From NCBI GenBank assembly GCA_018883805.1, contig JAHLFK010000002.1:16657-80656 (forward strand): a stretch of 64,000 nt of DNA. The letters are read 5' to 3'. How positions within the stretch are numbered: the stretch's first letter is position 1; each line of letters opens with the position of its first letter. The position numbers and the translations under genes were made by a program. The stretch comes from Candidatus Limosilactobacillus merdavium. Lineage in GTDB: Bacteria; Bacillota; Bacilli; Lactobacillales; Lactobacillaceae. Under the pieces are notes generated by a model. It was not told the DNA's origin and searched no databases. It saw only the letters and a program-made list of their open reading frames with translations. This document shows positions 27,386-37,732 of the stretch, in pieces.

Positions 27386-27430
27386 AAAGAGACTAAGGAT
27401 CAACTTTGGTTAATTCTCAGTCTCTTTCTC
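27386..27430 (+). terminator. Terminator after rny
   Basis: AAAGAGACT (27386-27394) pairs with AGTCTCTTT (27419-27427), with a further imperfect inner helix. Confidence 0.75.
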
Positions 27431-27466
27431 TATATTAAAGAATTGGAGTTTAGTATAGCCTCTTCC

Positions 27467-27495
27467 TTGCGCTTGGATTGTCCAAAAAATATAAT
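27467..27495 (+). promoter_or_regulatory. mutS promoter
   Basis: TTGCGC (27467-27472) and TATAAT (27490-27495), 17-bp spacer. Confidence 0.65.
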
Positions 27496-27563
27496 AAATA
27501 AAGTATGATTTTTAGAAAAGGACGTTATAAATAGTATAAGAAAGATTAATGGGGTGAGATTAG

Positions 27564-30209
27564 GTGGCAAAGAAAACGACACCAATGATGGAACAATACC
27601 AAAAAGTGAAAGATCAATATCCGGACGCATTTCTCTTTTATCGACTTGGCGATTTTTATGAATTGTTCAACGATGATGCAATTAAGGGTGCCCAGCTTCT
27701 TGAATTGACTTTAACAACTAGGAACCATAGTGCAAAGAATCCAATCCCAATGTGTGGAGTCCCTCATCGAGCAGTCAATAGTTACGTTGATGTTTTGATT
27801 GATAAGGGATATAAAGTTGCGATCTGTGAACAGATGGAAGATCCGAAGAAGGCTAAGGGAATGGTCAAACGGGCAGTTACTCGTCTGATAACTCCTGGTA
27901 CGCAAATGGATCTAAACGGTGATCAAGCCAAAAATAACAACTATTTAGCAGGAATTATTCGCCAAGATGATCATTATTACCTTGCGTATACTGACCTTTC
28001 AACGGGTGAATTAAAAACTACTGAGTTCTCTAGTATCGATGAAACAATTAATGAACTGATTAACTTGCAAAGTCGTGAAGTGGTCATTGACGATTCTGTT
28101 GAAGAAGAACTTAAAGAGCAGTTAACTAAGCGGAATATTCTTCAATCTCACCAACCAAATATTGTTAAGAGTGCGGAGGTTAGCTACTTAATTCAAGACT
28201 TAAGTGATCAAGGACAAAGGACAGTAGTTTCGCTATTAGTTTCATACCTCTTAACCACCCAAAAACGTTCTTTGGAACACCTGCAAAAAGCAATTTCCTA
28301 CCAGTCAAGTTCGTTTATGAAAATTGATCATTATTCCAAGACTAACCTTGAACTGATGACCAACATGCGGAGTGGAAAGCGTCAAGGGACATTAGCATGG
28401 CTGTTGGATGAAACCAAGACCGCAATGGGGAGCCGACTATTAAAGCGCTGGTTGGATCGTCCATTAATTAATCCTCAGCAAATTAATGCTCGTCAGGATA
28501 AGGTTCAAGAGCTGTTAGAACATTACTTTGAACGAAACAATATTCAACAAGAGTTAATTAAGGTTTATGACCTAGAACGTCTTGCCGGTCGTGTGGCTTA
28601 TGGGAGTGTTAATGGTCGAGATCTGATTCAACTTAAAACATCTTTGCTGCAAGTTCCTAAAATTAAGTACACTTTAGAAACTTTAGATTCTCCAGCATTT
28701 GCTGATCTAGAGAAACGCTTGGATCCATTGAGTGACGTCGCTTCCTTAATTGATAATTCCATTGTCGAAGAACCACCAATTAGCGTGACTGAAGGTGGCG
28801 TAATTAAGGATGGTTATGATAAGCAACTTGATGAGTATCGTGATGCAATGAATAACGGTAAGCAATGGATCGCTGACTTACAAGCACATGAACGTGAAGT
28901 GACGGGAATCAATAACCTTAAGATTGGTTACAACCATGTTTTCGGTTACTATATTGAAGTTACTAAAGTGAACTTGAGCAAAATTCCGCAAGATCGTTAT
29001 GAACGGAAACAAACACTAGTCAATGCGGAACGTTTTTCTACTCCTGAATTAAAGGAAAAAGAGGCACTGATTTTAGGGGCACAAGAAAAGTCAACTGCCC
29101 TTGAATACGATGTCTTTGTTAATATTCGTGAGAAAGTAAAAAAGCAGATCAAACGACTACAAAGTTTAGCCCAAGCTTTATCAGAGCTTGATGTTTTACA
29201 AAGCTTTGCGGTAGTCAGTGAAGACTATCATTTTGTACGGCCAAAGATGAATAATGGTCATAATTTGAAAATCAAGAATGGTCGCCACCCAGTTGTCGAA
29301 AAGTTTATGGGCCATCAGGAATATGTCCCTAACGATGTTCTTATGGGTGATTCAACTGACATTCTCCTTATTACAGGGCCAAACATGTCAGGGAAGAGTA
29401 CTTACATGCGGCAATTAGCTTTAACTGCTGTAATGGCACAAATGGGATGCTTTGTCCCTGCAGAAAGTGCTGAATTGCCAATTTTCGATCAGATTTTCAC
29501 GCGAATTGGTGCAGCTGATGACTTGATTTCTGGAGAAAGTACCTTCATGGTCGAAATGATGGAGGCAAATAATGCATTAACTCACGCCACTGATCGGAGC
29601 TTAATTCTCTTTGACGAAATTGGTCGGGGAACTGCTACTTATGATGGAATGGCTCTCGCACAGGCAATTATTGAGTATATCCATAAACATTTGCGTGCTA
29701 AGACGTTATTCTCAACTCACTATCATGAATTGACTGCTCTTGAAAAGACACTGCCTCGCTTAAAGAATGTTCATGTCGGGGCAACGGAAAAGAACGGTGA
29801 ATTAGTATTCTTGCATAAGGTGAGTGCAGGTCCAGCTGATAAGTCTTATGGGATTCATGTTGCTAAATTAGCGGGGATGCCGGATGATTTATTGAAACGC
29901 GCAGACCAGATTCTTGGCTCTTTGGAGGAAAAAGGCGTTAAGTTACCAACTACCTCTTCAACAGATAATAAGTCAGCTGTAGATTCAGTTGAAGAGAATA
30001 AGGTTAAGGAAAGTTCAGCACCAACAAAGCAACAAGAGACGCTCATCGATCCTAATGGTCAAGTCGAATTGTTTAGTGCTCCTGCACCAAAAGCTAAGAA
30101 CACGGCAGCTGATAAAGTTGTTAAACAATTAAAGAGCCTTAACCTGATGGGGATGACGCCAATGGAAGTTATGAACCAAATCTATCAGTGGCAACAAAAA
30201 TTAAAGTAA
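27564..30209 (+). CDS. mutS: DNA mismatch repair protein MutS
   Basis: Mismatch-recognition ATPase. The N-terminal mismatch-binding segment [11 protein letters not shown] (about residues 20-30) contains the Phe-x-Glu wedge. The ATPase Walker [10 protein letters not shown] is near 606, followed by [12 protein letters not shown] and STHYHEL. 881 residues; the C-terminal linker before the last ~50 residues is Ser/Thr/Lys-rich. The start is GTG 27564 after GGGGTGAG. mutL begins about 10 bp downstream, so the two are co-transcribed. Confidence 0.97.
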   Translation: MAKKTTPMMEQYQKVKDQYPDAFLFYRLGDFYELFNDDAIKGAQLLELTLTTRNHSAKNPIPMCGVPHRAVNSYVDVLIDKGYKVAICEQMEDPKKAKGMVKRAVTRLITPGTQMDLNGDQAKNNNYLAGIIRQDDHYYLAYTDLSTGELKTTEFSSIDETINELINLQSREVVIDDSVEEELKEQLTKRNILQSHQPNIVKSAEVSYLIQDLSDQGQRTVVSLLVSYLLTTQKRSLEHLQKAISYQSSSFMKIDHYSKTNLELMTNMRSGKRQGTLAWLLDETKTAMGSRLLKRWLDRPLINPQQINARQDKVQELLEHYFERNNIQQELIKVYDLERLAGRVAYGSVNGRDLIQLKTSLLQVPKIKYTLETLDSPAFADLEKRLDPLSDVASLIDNSIVEEPPISVTEGGVIKDGYDKQLDEYRDAMNNGKQWIADLQAHEREVTGINNLKIGYNHVFGYYIEVTKVNLSKIPQDRYERKQTLVNAERFSTPELKEKEALILGAQEKSTALEYDVFVNIREKVKKQIKRLQSLAQALSELDVLQSFAVVSEDYHFVRPKMNNGHNLKIKNGRHPVVEKFMGHQEYVPNDVLMGDSTDILLITGPNMSGKSTYMRQLALTAVMAQMGCFVPAESAELPIFDQIFTRIGAADDLISGESTFMVEMMEANNALTHATDRSLILFDEIGRGTATYDGMALAQAIIEYIHKHLRAKTLFSTHYHELTALEKTLPRLKNVHVGATEKNGELVFLHKVSAGPADKSYGIHVAKLAGMPDDLLKRADQILGSLEEKGVKLPTTSSTDNKSAVDSVEENKVKESSAPTKQQETLIDPNGQVELFSAPAPKAKNTAADKVVKQLKSLNLMGMTPMEVMNQIYQWQQKLK

Positions 30210-30219
30210 GGTGTCATCA

Positions 30220-32217
30220 ATGGGAAAGATTCATGAATTAAATGACGTATTAGCGGATCAAATTGCAGCTGGTGAAGTAATTGAACGCCCAGCTTCAATT
30301 GTTAAGGAATTAGTAGAAAACTCATTAGATGCTGATAGTAAACGAATTGATATTATTGTTGAAAATTCTGGACTAGATAGTATTCGGGTGATTGATGATG
30401 GTTCAGGGATCGCAGCAGATGATGTAAAGATTGCGTTTAAACGTCATGCAACGAGTAAGATCTTGACACGACGGGATTTATTTAAAGTTCGCACAATGGG
30501 ATTCCGTGGTGAAGCCTTACCTAGTATTGCATCAGTTGCTGATGTCACCTTGACCACTGCAACACCAGGAAGCAATGAAGGTTCATTAATTCATATTCAT
30601 GGTGGTAAGCTGGTTGATTTAAAACCAGGTCCTGCTCGCCAAGGGACTGATGTGGTTGTTCGTGAGCTATTCTTTAATACTCCAGCACGATTGAAGTACT
30701 TAAAGTCACCGCAGACAGAATTGGCACGGATTACTGATATCGTAAACCGCCTTGCTTTAGCAAATCCTCAAGTAGCATTCAGTCTGACCCATAATAGTAA
30801 GGAATTGTTCAGGACCGCGGGAAATAATAATTTGCAGCAAGTTGTTGCGGCTATTTATGGGATCCAGGTAGGTAAAAAAATGCTGCCATTTTCTGGCGAA
30901 GATAATGATTTCCAAGTTAGTGGACTTGTATCTTTACCTGAGCTTACGCGAGCATCAAGGCAATATATTACAATAACGATTAACCACCGTTATGTTCGTA
31001 ATTTTGAATTGACCAAAGCAATCATTAATGGTTATGAATCGAAGTTAATGGTTGGTCGATATCCAATTGCAGTCCTTAATATTCAGCTTGATCCCGTCTT
31101 GGTCGATGTTAATGTTCACCCAGCTAAGCGTGAAGTCCGGTTAAGCAAGGAACAACAATTATCATCGCTGATATCTAAGGTGATTCGGGAACGGATATCA
31201 AAAGAAAACTTGATTCCTGATGTAGATGCTAAGCAGTTTATTCCTGATGAACCCGATGTTGATGATTTGGAGCAACAGTTGAGTGAAGCTGCTCAGGAGT
31301 ATACGACTCCTAGTACTGGCTTTCAACATCATCAATCATCTGCTGAGCCTTCCATTGATAATGGTGGTCCAGCAGATGCTGATGCGAATGACAGTATTGT
31401 TCGCGAACCAGTCGTTATTCATACGAGTGATGAACTTTCCGGTCCACAAATGCAAAAATTTGATCAACGCTATCAGAATAGTGAAATCGCTTATCCATTT
31501 GGACGACCGGATGAACAAGCTCCTGCAAATCAGACTAAAGCAGAAAATATAGAGCTAGATGTTCATGATAAGAGTGATGAGTCAAAGAAACGTTTCCCTG
31601 ACTTACAGTATATTGGCCAACTACAAGGCACTTTCCTGCTTGCTCAAGCGGGGGATGGATTATATATTGTCGATCAACATGCTGCACAGGAGCGGATTAA
31701 CTATGAACGCTTTAGGAAAGCGATCGGTCAGGTAAGCGATGACCAGCAGACTTTCTTAGTTCCGTTAGTGTTGAATTACTCAACCGTAGATGCAATGACA
31801 ATTACTCAACATTTGGACGTTCTTGATGCGGTTGGCTTGCATTTAGAGTCGTTTGGTCCTAATAGTTTTATTCTTCGCTCTCATCCAACATGGTTTGCTG
31901 AGGGACAAGAAGAAGCAACCGTCAAAGAAATGATTGAATGGTTAATAAATGATGGAAAAATTTCTGTTCATGATTTTAGACAACGAACTGCGATCATGAT
32001 GAGCTGTAAGCGGGCAATTAAAGCTAATCACCACCTTGATGATCGAGAAGCTAAAGCTCTTTTGCGTCGTTTGCCTCAATGCGAAAACCCATTTAATTGC
32101 CCTCATGGTAGACCAGTAACGGTTCATTTTAATGATCGGGATCTGGAGAAAATGTTTAAGCGAATTCAGGACTCACATGTTCCATTTGCTCAAGATTTTG
32201 ACGAACACGAATTCTAA
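30220..32217 (+). CDS. mutL: DNA mismatch repair protein MutL
   Basis: GHKL ATPase with motifs VENSLDA, DDGSGI and ATSKI at the N-terminus, a variable acidic linker (about 330-450) and a C-terminal endonuclease domain. The metal motif DQHAAQERINYE marks it as a nicking MutL, as in organisms without MutH. ATG 30220 is chosen because TAAGGTG is 7 bp upstream; GTG 30211 lies inside that ribosome site. 665 residues. Confidence 0.96.
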   Translation: MGKIHELNDVLADQIAAGEVIERPASIVKELVENSLDADSKRIDIIVENSGLDSIRVIDDGSGIAADDVKIAFKRHATSKILTRRDLFKVRTMGFRGEALPSIASVADVTLTTATPGSNEGSLIHIHGGKLVDLKPGPARQGTDVVVRELFFNTPARLKYLKSPQTELARITDIVNRLALANPQVAFSLTHNSKELFRTAGNNNLQQVVAAIYGIQVGKKMLPFSGEDNDFQVSGLVSLPELTRASRQYITITINHRYVRNFELTKAIINGYESKLMVGRYPIAVLNIQLDPVLVDVNVHPAKREVRLSKEQQLSSLISKVIRERISKENLIPDVDAKQFIPDEPDVDDLEQQLSEAAQEYTTPSTGFQHHQSSAEPSIDNGGPADADANDSIVREPVVIHTSDELSGPQMQKFDQRYQNSEIAYPFGRPDEQAPANQTKAENIELDVHDKSDESKKRFPDLQYIGQLQGTFLLAQAGDGLYIVDQHAAQERINYERFRKAIGQVSDDQQTFLVPLVLNYSTVDAMTITQHLDVLDAVGLHLESFGPNSFILRSHPTWFAEGQEEATVKEMIEWLINDGKISVHDFRQRTAIMMSCKRAIKANHHLDDREAKALLRRLPQCENPFNCPHGRPVTVHFNDRDLEKMFKRIQDSHVPFAQDFDEHEF

Positions 32218-32234
32218 TAGAGGAGTGTTAGAAA

Positions 32235-32837
32235 ATGTATGAATACCTAACCGGATTAGTAACGATGGTAGAACCGCGTTACATTGTAATTGATGTTAAT
32301 GGAATAGGTTACCGGCTGTTAGTTGCTAATCCATATCGGTACCATGTAGACCACAAAAAAGTAGTTAAAGTATTTGTCTATCAAGCAGTTCGTGATGATG
32401 ATATTTCATTATTCGGCTTTAATGACCAAGATGAAAAGAACCTGTTCTTACAGCTGATTAATGTTTCTGGAATCGGTCCTAAAAGTGCGTTGGCAATTTT
32501 AGCCAATCCAGATCATGAAGGACTGATCAATGCAATTGCAAACGATGATGTTAAATATTTGACGAAGTTTCCGGGAATCGGTAAAAAAACTGCTTCTCAG
32601 ATCTGCCTAGATCTAAAAGATAAAATTAGTAACTTAACGGCAAATGAGACAGATCTTTTGAAGCCTTTATCAGTAACTGAAACATCAGTTAATCGTGATT
32701 TGAATGATGCACTAGAGGCGCTAACAGCTTTAGGTTATAAGGAACGCGAAGTTAAGCGAATTAAGAAGGAACTTGAAAAGGAAGAACCTGTTTCAACTGA
32801 AGAGTATCTTCGCCATGCGCTGAGATTATTAAATTAG
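32235..32837 (+). CDS. ruvA: Holliday junction branch-migration protein RuvA
   Basis: 200 residues: N-terminal OB fold ([28 protein letters not shown]), tandem helix-hairpin-helix motifs ([30 protein letters not shown]) and a C-terminal RuvB-binding helix bundle. It binds the four-way junction and loads RuvB. AGAGGAGTG precedes the ATG. ruvB follows after 15 bp. Confidence 0.96.
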   Translation: MYEYLTGLVTMVEPRYIVIDVNGIGYRLLVANPYRYHVDHKKVVKVFVYQAVRDDDISLFGFNDQDEKNLFLQLINVSGIGPKSALAILANPDHEGLINAIANDDVKYLTKFPGIGKKTASQICLDLKDKISNLTANETDLLKPLSVTETSVNRDLNDALEALTALGYKEREVKRIKKELEKEEPVSTEEYLRHALRLLN

Positions 32838-32852
32838 GAGGGAGGATAACAA

Positions 32853-33869
32853 TTGGCAAACCAGGATGAACACGAAATTGTTTCTGGAGAAACTACGGGG
32901 AAAGATGAAGCTGCCCTCGAATTGACCCTCCGCCCCCAAACTTTGGCCGAATATATTGGTCAGACAAAGATTAAACATGAATTAGGAGTGTATATCAAAG
33001 CTGCTAAAGAACGTGAAGAAGCGTTGGATCATGTTTTACTTTATGGACCTCCTGGACTAGGTAAGACAACCCTAGCAATGGTTATTGCAAACGAACTTGG
33101 GGTCAATATAAAGACGACAAGCGGGCCAGCAATTGAAAAGCTTGGAGATCTAGTTGCCTTACTAAACGAATTAAAACCCGGTGATGTCCTATTTATTGAT
33201 GAAATTCACCGCCTGCCTAAAGTAGTTGAGGAAATGCTTTACTCTGCGATGGAAGATTACTATATCGATATCGTAATTGGGGAAGGACCAACCGCCCACC
33301 CAGTTCATTTTCCACTGCCACCATTTACATTAATTGGTGCGACCACCCGTGCTGGGATGCTTTCGGCACCATTGCGGGATCGATTCGGGATTGTTGAGCA
33401 TATGAATTACTATAACCAAAGTGAATTAACTAAGATTATTTTCCGCTCTGCCAAGATCTTTCAAACTAAGATTGAAGATGAGGGGGCACATGAATTGGCC
33501 CTTCGCTCTCGTGGAACACCCCGAATTGCTAACCGATTGTTAAAGCGAGTTCGGGATTTTGCCCAAGTTGCTGGAAAAAATTCAATTGATTCGTCAAGTG
33601 TTCAGCAGGCATTAAAATTACTCCAAGTTGATGATCAGGGACTTGATGAAACTGATCGAAAGCTTTTGTTAACCATGATTAATTATTACCATGGGGGACC
33701 AGTTGGGTTAAAAACGATTGCTGCAAATATTGGAGAAGAAAAGTCGACGATTGAAGAAATGTATGAACCATATCTCTTGCAGATCGGTTACTTAACGCGA
33801 ACTGCGCGAGGGCGGATGGTAACTGCAGCCGCATATAAGCACTTGGGGATTGAGTACCCAACAAAGTGA
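32853..33869 (+). CDS. ruvB: Holliday junction helicase RuvB
   Basis: AAA+ motor that drives branch migration with RuvA. Walker A GPPGLGKT is at 65-72, Walker [10 protein letters not shown] near 114, sensor 1 GATTRAG near 163, and a C-terminal winged helix follows. 338 residues. Start is TTG 32853, preceded by AGGAGGGAGG. No ruvC is present, as usual in Firmicutes; ruvX and recU-type functions act instead. Confidence 0.97.
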   Translation: MANQDEHEIVSGETTGKDEAALELTLRPQTLAEYIGQTKIKHELGVYIKAAKEREEALDHVLLYGPPGLGKTTLAMVIANELGVNIKTTSGPAIEKLGDLVALLNELKPGDVLFIDEIHRLPKVVEEMLYSAMEDYYIDIVIGEGPTAHPVHFPLPPFTLIGATTRAGMLSAPLRDRFGIVEHMNYYNQSELTKIIFRSAKIFQTKIEDEGAHELALRSRGTPRIANRLLKRVRDFAQVAGKNSIDSSSVQQALKLLQVDDQGLDETDRKLLLTMINYYHGGPVGLKTIAANIGEEKSTIEEMYEPYLLQIGYLTRTARGRMVTAAAYKHLGIEYPTK

Positions 33870-33876
33870 GGTTAAT

Positions 33877-34914
33877 ATGAGTAGTCATTTTGAAGTTAAA
33901 TTTTCTTCAGACAATAGGCGGAATGGAGAACTCGTTACTGATAGTGGTAACTTGCCAACTCCTTTGGTCGTTCATTCGGCTTCAATTTCCCGTTACCTAA
34001 ATACAAAACAAATTGTCGCGACGGGAACAAAAGCGTTGTTCTGTGATCCAATTCAGTTAGCTGAAGAATTGGGTGAACGTGATTTAGAACAGCTTCCGAA
34101 TATGAAACAGTTATTAAATTGGGAAGGACTCCTTTTTGCTACACCAGGTGCTGATGAAATTAGTAAGTTAGCAAAGCCACGAGGTTATAAAAAGGATGGA
34201 GTTAATTTCCGTTTACCTAGTTCTGGTCAGTTGGAAAAAGTGACGCCACAGGGAGCCATTGATTTACAAAAGAAGATTGGTGCAGATGTAATTGGTGAAC
34301 TTTACCGAAATGTTGATTACTATGCTCCAGTTGATGATTTAGCAGCTGGGGTAACAACCACCAATAGTTGGCGTCTTAATGAAAAGGACACATTATTACC
34401 GATTAATGGTGGTGGGTTAAAGGAACTGCATGAAGAAAGTATTGCTGCGTTAAATGAACAAGGACTTGGTTACTTTATTACCCAGGTAGATCAAGTTGAT
34501 ACAACTGCTGAAGAAGAACGGGACCTTTTATCAATTTTGGCGCTCCTACCAACCGATAAATTACGGGTTACCAAAGTTAAAGCTAATTTGGAACAGCTGA
34601 AGGTCGCTCTTCATTCAGGAATAGATATTGTTTACTCAGATGTTGCTGCTCATGAGGCTAAGATGGGAAATGCAATAGTTGAAGATGGTAAGCGGCTAAA
34701 TATCGATCGCGCTCATTTTGGTAGTGACTATCAACCAATTGAAGAAGGGTGTCAATGTCCGGTTTGTTCGAGTAGAGTAACTCGTGCCTATTTGTACTAT
34801 TTGAGCAAGACACATGCACCGCAAATAGAGAGTTTATTGTTAGAACATAATCTTTATTGGTTGAACCGATATGTAGGTAATTTTCAGTTAGCTAATAATA
34901 GGTCAGAAAATTAA
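33877..34914 (+). CDS. Tgt-fold protein with lost catalytic residues
   Basis: 345-residue homologue of tRNA-guanine transglycosylase, in the slot between ruvB and yajC where queA and tgt usually lie; queA is absent. Homology is seen in DGVNFRLPSSG, VTPQGAIDLQKKIGADVI, INGGGLKELHEESIAAL and HSGIDIVYSDVAAHEAKMG. The zinc site is intact (Cys292, Cys294, Cys297, His324). By my alignment to Zymomonas Tgt, the general base Asp102 is Thr89, the base-binding Asp156 is Tyr143, and the nucleophile Asp280 is Tyr253. So it should not exchange guanine. It may be a tRNA-binding pseudoenzyme. ATG 33877 follows GTGAGG; an upstream TTG at 33850 overlaps ruvB. Confidence 0.8.
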   Translation: MSSHFEVKFSSDNRRNGELVTDSGNLPTPLVVHSASISRYLNTKQIVATGTKALFCDPIQLAEELGERDLEQLPNMKQLLNWEGLLFATPGADEISKLAKPRGYKKDGVNFRLPSSGQLEKVTPQGAIDLQKKIGADVIGELYRNVDYYAPVDDLAAGVTTTNSWRLNEKDTLLPINGGGLKELHEESIAALNEQGLGYFITQVDQVDTTAEEERDLLSILALLPTDKLRVTKVKANLEQLKVALHSGIDIVYSDVAAHEAKMGNAIVEDGKRLNIDRAHFGSDYQPIEEGCQCPVCSSRVTRAYLYYLSKTHAPQIESLLLEHNLYWLNRYVGNFQLANNRSEN

Positions 34915-35007
34915 AAAGATGTTAATGTGATCACTAGTAGTGAGTAGCTTTTTACTTGTTTTTTTGTTAAAGTTAAACATGAATATTTTTGAAGGGATGG
35001 ATAATCA

Positions 35008-35469
35008 GTGAACGGGTTAAACTTTTTGAACCTTGGTGCTGCTTCAAGTAGCGCTAGCAGTTATTCAGGTATGATTTTAATCATCTTGATGATTGCTTTA
35101 ATGTATTTCTTTATGATTCGCCCACAACAAAAGCAGCGGAAAGAACATCAAGACATGATGAGCAAACTGCACAAGGGTGATGAAGTTGTTACAATTGGTC
35201 GGATGCACGGGAAGATTGATTCAATCAACCGTGAAGACCGGACAGTTACTTTAGACTGTGAAGGAATTTACTTAACCTTTGATATGGTCGCAATTGCACG
35301 GGTAGTTAAGTCAGCTGATCAAGAAAATGAAGAAAAAACTGAAAAAGCTGAAAAGGCTACTAGCGAAGAAAGCCAACCAACTTCAGATACAAAAGAAACT
35401 TTGGCCGCTTCAGATTCTGCAGAAGATGAAAAACCAGCAGCATCTGACGCTGATAATGACGAAAAGTAA
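35008..35469 (+). CDS. yajC: Preprotein translocase subunit YajC
   Basis: One N-terminal membrane helix (about 21-37), then the YajC core MIRPQQKQRKEHQDMMSKL and KGDEVVTIGRMHGKI. The last ~50 residues are an acidic Glu/Lys/Ser/Asp tail, longer than in most YajC. Accessory to SecDF. 153 residues; GTG start at 35008 with GAAGGGA. Position after the tgt slot is conserved. Confidence 0.93.
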   Translation: MNGLNFLNLGAASSSASSYSGMILIILMIALMYFFMIRPQQKQRKEHQDMMSKLHKGDEVVTIGRMHGKIDSINREDRTVTLDCEGIYLTFDMVAIARVVKSADQENEEKTEKAEKATSEESQPTSDTKETLAASDSAEDEKPAASDADNDEK

Positions 35470-35473
35470 TTGA

Positions 35474-35491
35474 CACGTTTAACAAAACGTG
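35474..35491 (+). other. Small hairpin after yajC
   Basis: CACGTTT/AAACGTG, 7 bp with loop AACA. It lacks an immediate T run (GGGACACTTTT follows), so termination is uncertain. Confidence 0.35.
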
Positions 35492-35621
35492 GGACACTTT
35501 TAAAGAATGTTATTGCAAGCCTTTTAGTTTGTGATTTCATAATGATATCAATTTATCATTATTATTTTTGAGTGTTCGCATTTTCGCTCATTACGACTGT
35601 AAAACAGGAGGGAATTTTAGA

Positions 35622-36527
35622 ATGCAAATTGGATTGATTGGTTTAGGTAAGATGGGTATTCACCTTGCCCAAAACATGATGAACAATGGTAACGACGTTG
35701 TTGCCTTTGATTTAAGTAAGGACCTTGTTGACGAAGCAGCTTCTTACGGTGCTACTAAGGCTTACAGCTTGGAAGAAATGGTTTCTAAGCTTGACAAGCC
35801 TCGTACAGTTTGGGTAATGGTTCCTGCCGGCAAGCCAACTGACGAAACTATGGACAAGTTAGCTGAATTACTTGATGCCGATGACATTGTTATTGACGGT
35901 GGAAATACTTTCTGGAAAGATTCTATGCGTCATAACCGTATGTTTACTGAAAAGGGTATTCACTACTTCGACTGCGGTTCCTCCGGTGGTTGGAAGGGTG
36001 CCCTTAAAGACGGTAACTTCATGATCGGTGGAGACGACAAGGATGTCTTTGACAAGCGTCTTGCCCCACTTTATGACGGTATCGCTGAAAAGGACGGCTA
36101 CCTTTACACTGGTAAGGCTGGTTCCGGTCACTACCTTAAGATGGTTCACAACGCTATCGAATACGGTATGATGGAAGCTATCGGTGAAGGTTTCGAAATC
36201 CTTGAAGCATCAGATTTCGATTACGATAACGCTGCTGTTTCTAAGATGTGGAACCACGGTTCAGTTATTCGTTCATGGCTGATGGAATTGGCTCAAGAAG
36301 CATTCGAAAAGGATCCACACCTTGACAAGATTGCTGGTCGTATGCACAGTTCAGGTGAAGCTCACTGGACTTTGATGGATGCTATGGACAAGCAAGTTCC
36401 AGCACCAGTTATTTACGAAGCATTAAGTGCTCGTTTCCGTTCAATGGAAGATGACAGCTTTGATGGTAAGGTTGTTTCTGCATTGCGGAACGGTTTCGGT
36501 GGCCACGCAATGGACAAGGCTAAGTAA
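35622..36527 (+). CDS. gnd: 6-phosphogluconate dehydrogenase (short form)
   Basis: Oxidatively decarboxylates 6-phosphogluconate to ribulose 5-phosphate, feeding the phosphoketolase pathway. 301 residues is the short, YqeC/GntZ-like form, not the ~470-residue classical one. NAD(P)-binding GLGKMG is at 7-12; the substrate segments are SSGGWKGA and KMVHNAIEYGMM (catalytic Lys and Asn). ATG 35622 follows AGGAGGGA at 35607; an extension to 35568 lacks conserved sequence. The coding sequence is richer in C-ending codons than its neighbours, suggesting high expression. Confidence 0.94.
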   Translation: MQIGLIGLGKMGIHLAQNMMNNGNDVVAFDLSKDLVDEAASYGATKAYSLEEMVSKLDKPRTVWVMVPAGKPTDETMDKLAELLDADDIVIDGGNTFWKDSMRHNRMFTEKGIHYFDCGSSGGWKGALKDGNFMIGGDDKDVFDKRLAPLYDGIAEKDGYLYTGKAGSGHYLKMVHNAIEYGMMEAIGEGFEILEASDFDYDNAAVSKMWNHGSVIRSWLMELAQEAFEKDPHLDKIAGRMHSSGEAHWTLMDAMDKQVPAPVIYEALSARFRSMEDDSFDGKVVSALRNGFGGHAMDKAK

Positions 36528-36551
36528 ACCAACAATTAAAATTAATTAAAT

Positions 36552-36582
36552 TTGGAATAATGCAATTAAATTGCATTTTCCA
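36552..36582 (+). other. First hairpin after gnd
   Basis: TGGAA and TTCCA flank the arms AATGCAATT and AATTGCATT, without a T run. Confidence 0.45.
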
Positions 36583-36587
36583 TAAAC

Positions 36588-36631
36588 AAAAGGTCCTAGC
36601 ATTCGGTATTTACGAACGCCTGGACCTTTTT
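36588..36631 (+). terminator. Terminator after gnd
   Basis: AAAAGGTCC pairs with GGACCTTTTT, with an inner imperfect CATTCG/CGAACG helix. Confidence 0.85.
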
Positions 36632-36720
36632 AGATCATATCCAATCTGCAATTCTTTAACTAACTAGACATTTATAAATTTCACCGGTAAAATTAATATT
36701 TTAATTCACTTAGCAAGCAG

Positions 36721-36729
36721 TGCTATAAT
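36721..36729 (+). promoter_or_regulatory. Extended -10 promoter of nrnA
   Basis: TGCTATAAT, 34 bp upstream of the ATG; no clear -35. Confidence 0.55.
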
Positions 36730-36763
36730 CTTAGAGAGTATTATTTAGAAACGGAGATATATC

Positions 36764-37717
36764 ATGGCTGATCAATTAGAAGCAATCTTTGAACAAATCA
36801 AAAAGTATAACAAGATTATTATTCATCGTCACCAACGTCCCGATCCAGACGCAATTGGCTCTCAAGTTGGGCTGGCAGAAATCTTAAAAGCATCCTTTCC
36901 TTACAAGCAGATTTATGTTGTCGGAAAAGATATCCCTGGTCTAAATTGGATCGGCAAGATGGATGAGATTGATGGCAGTACTTTTGACGATGCATTGGTA
37001 ATTGTCACAGATACTGCTAATGCTCCACGAATTGATGATCGGCGTTTTGATAACGGTGATAAGTTAATTAAGATTGATCATCACCCCAATGATGAACCTT
37101 ATGGTGATATTATGTGGGTTCAACCCGAAGCATCTAGCTGTTCAGAAATGATTTATTCTTTCTATCAACACTTTGCTAAGGAATTGAAGATGCCACAACA
37201 AGCAGCTTCCGCATTATATGCCGGAATCATTGGTGATACTGGTCGGTTCTTATATCCTGCTACAACTCCTAAGACAATGTTAGTTGCTGGTGCTTTAATG
37301 GCAGCAGGAGCAGATGCTGCAGCAATTAGTCAACGGGAAAATGAAATTACGGAACCAGTAGCACGTTTATCTGCTTATGTATATGAAAATCTTACAATCA
37401 ATGAGAGTGGTGCTGCATACATCGTATTGGATAATGAGGCACTGAAGAGGTTTGGCCTCACAGAAGCTGGTACGTCAGCAGTTGTTTCATTACCTGGTAG
37501 GATCCAAAATGTCCTTGCCTGGGCGATCTTTGTTGAACAAGAAGACGGTCATTTCCGCATCCGCCTTCGTTCAAAGGGACCAGTTATTAACGAATTGGCT
37601 AAGCATCATGATGGTGGGGGTCACCCATTAGCCAGTGGTGCTAAGGCTGCCGATCGTGATGAAATTAAGCAAGTTATTCAAGAATTGGATGAATTAAGTA
37701 GTAAATATCAAAAATAA
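36764..37717 (+). CDS. nrnA: Bifunctional oligoribonuclease/PAP phosphatase NrnA
   Basis: DHH-DHHA1 phosphodiesterase that degrades nanoRNAs and removes 3'-phosphate from pAp. The metal motif HRHQRPDPDAIGSQ lies at 21-34 with Asp27 and Asp29; DTAN and the DHH triad (about 104-106) follow; the C-terminal DHHA1 domain has GGGHPLASGA. 317 residues. It is followed after 12-15 bp by a DEAD-box helicase, so RNA turnover functions cluster here. Confidence 0.94.
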   Translation: MADQLEAIFEQIKKYNKIIIHRHQRPDPDAIGSQVGLAEILKASFPYKQIYVVGKDIPGLNWIGKMDEIDGSTFDDALVIVTDTANAPRIDDRRFDNGDKLIKIDHHPNDEPYGDIMWVQPEASSCSEMIYSFYQHFAKELKMPQQAASALYAGIIGDTGRFLYPATTPKTMLVAGALMAAGADAAAISQRENEITEPVARLSAYVYENLTINESGAAYIVLDNEALKRFGLTEAGTSAVVSLPGRIQNVLAWAIFVEQEDGHFRIRLRSKGPVINELAKHHDGGGHPLASGAKAADRDEIKQVIQELDELSSKYQK

Positions 37718-37732
37718 CGAAAGGGGTTAATG

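Noticed and set aside
33850-33876. TTG start of the Tgt-like gene inside ruvB
   Set aside because: Lacks a ribosome site; ATG 33877 has GTGAGG upstream and begins at the conserved region.
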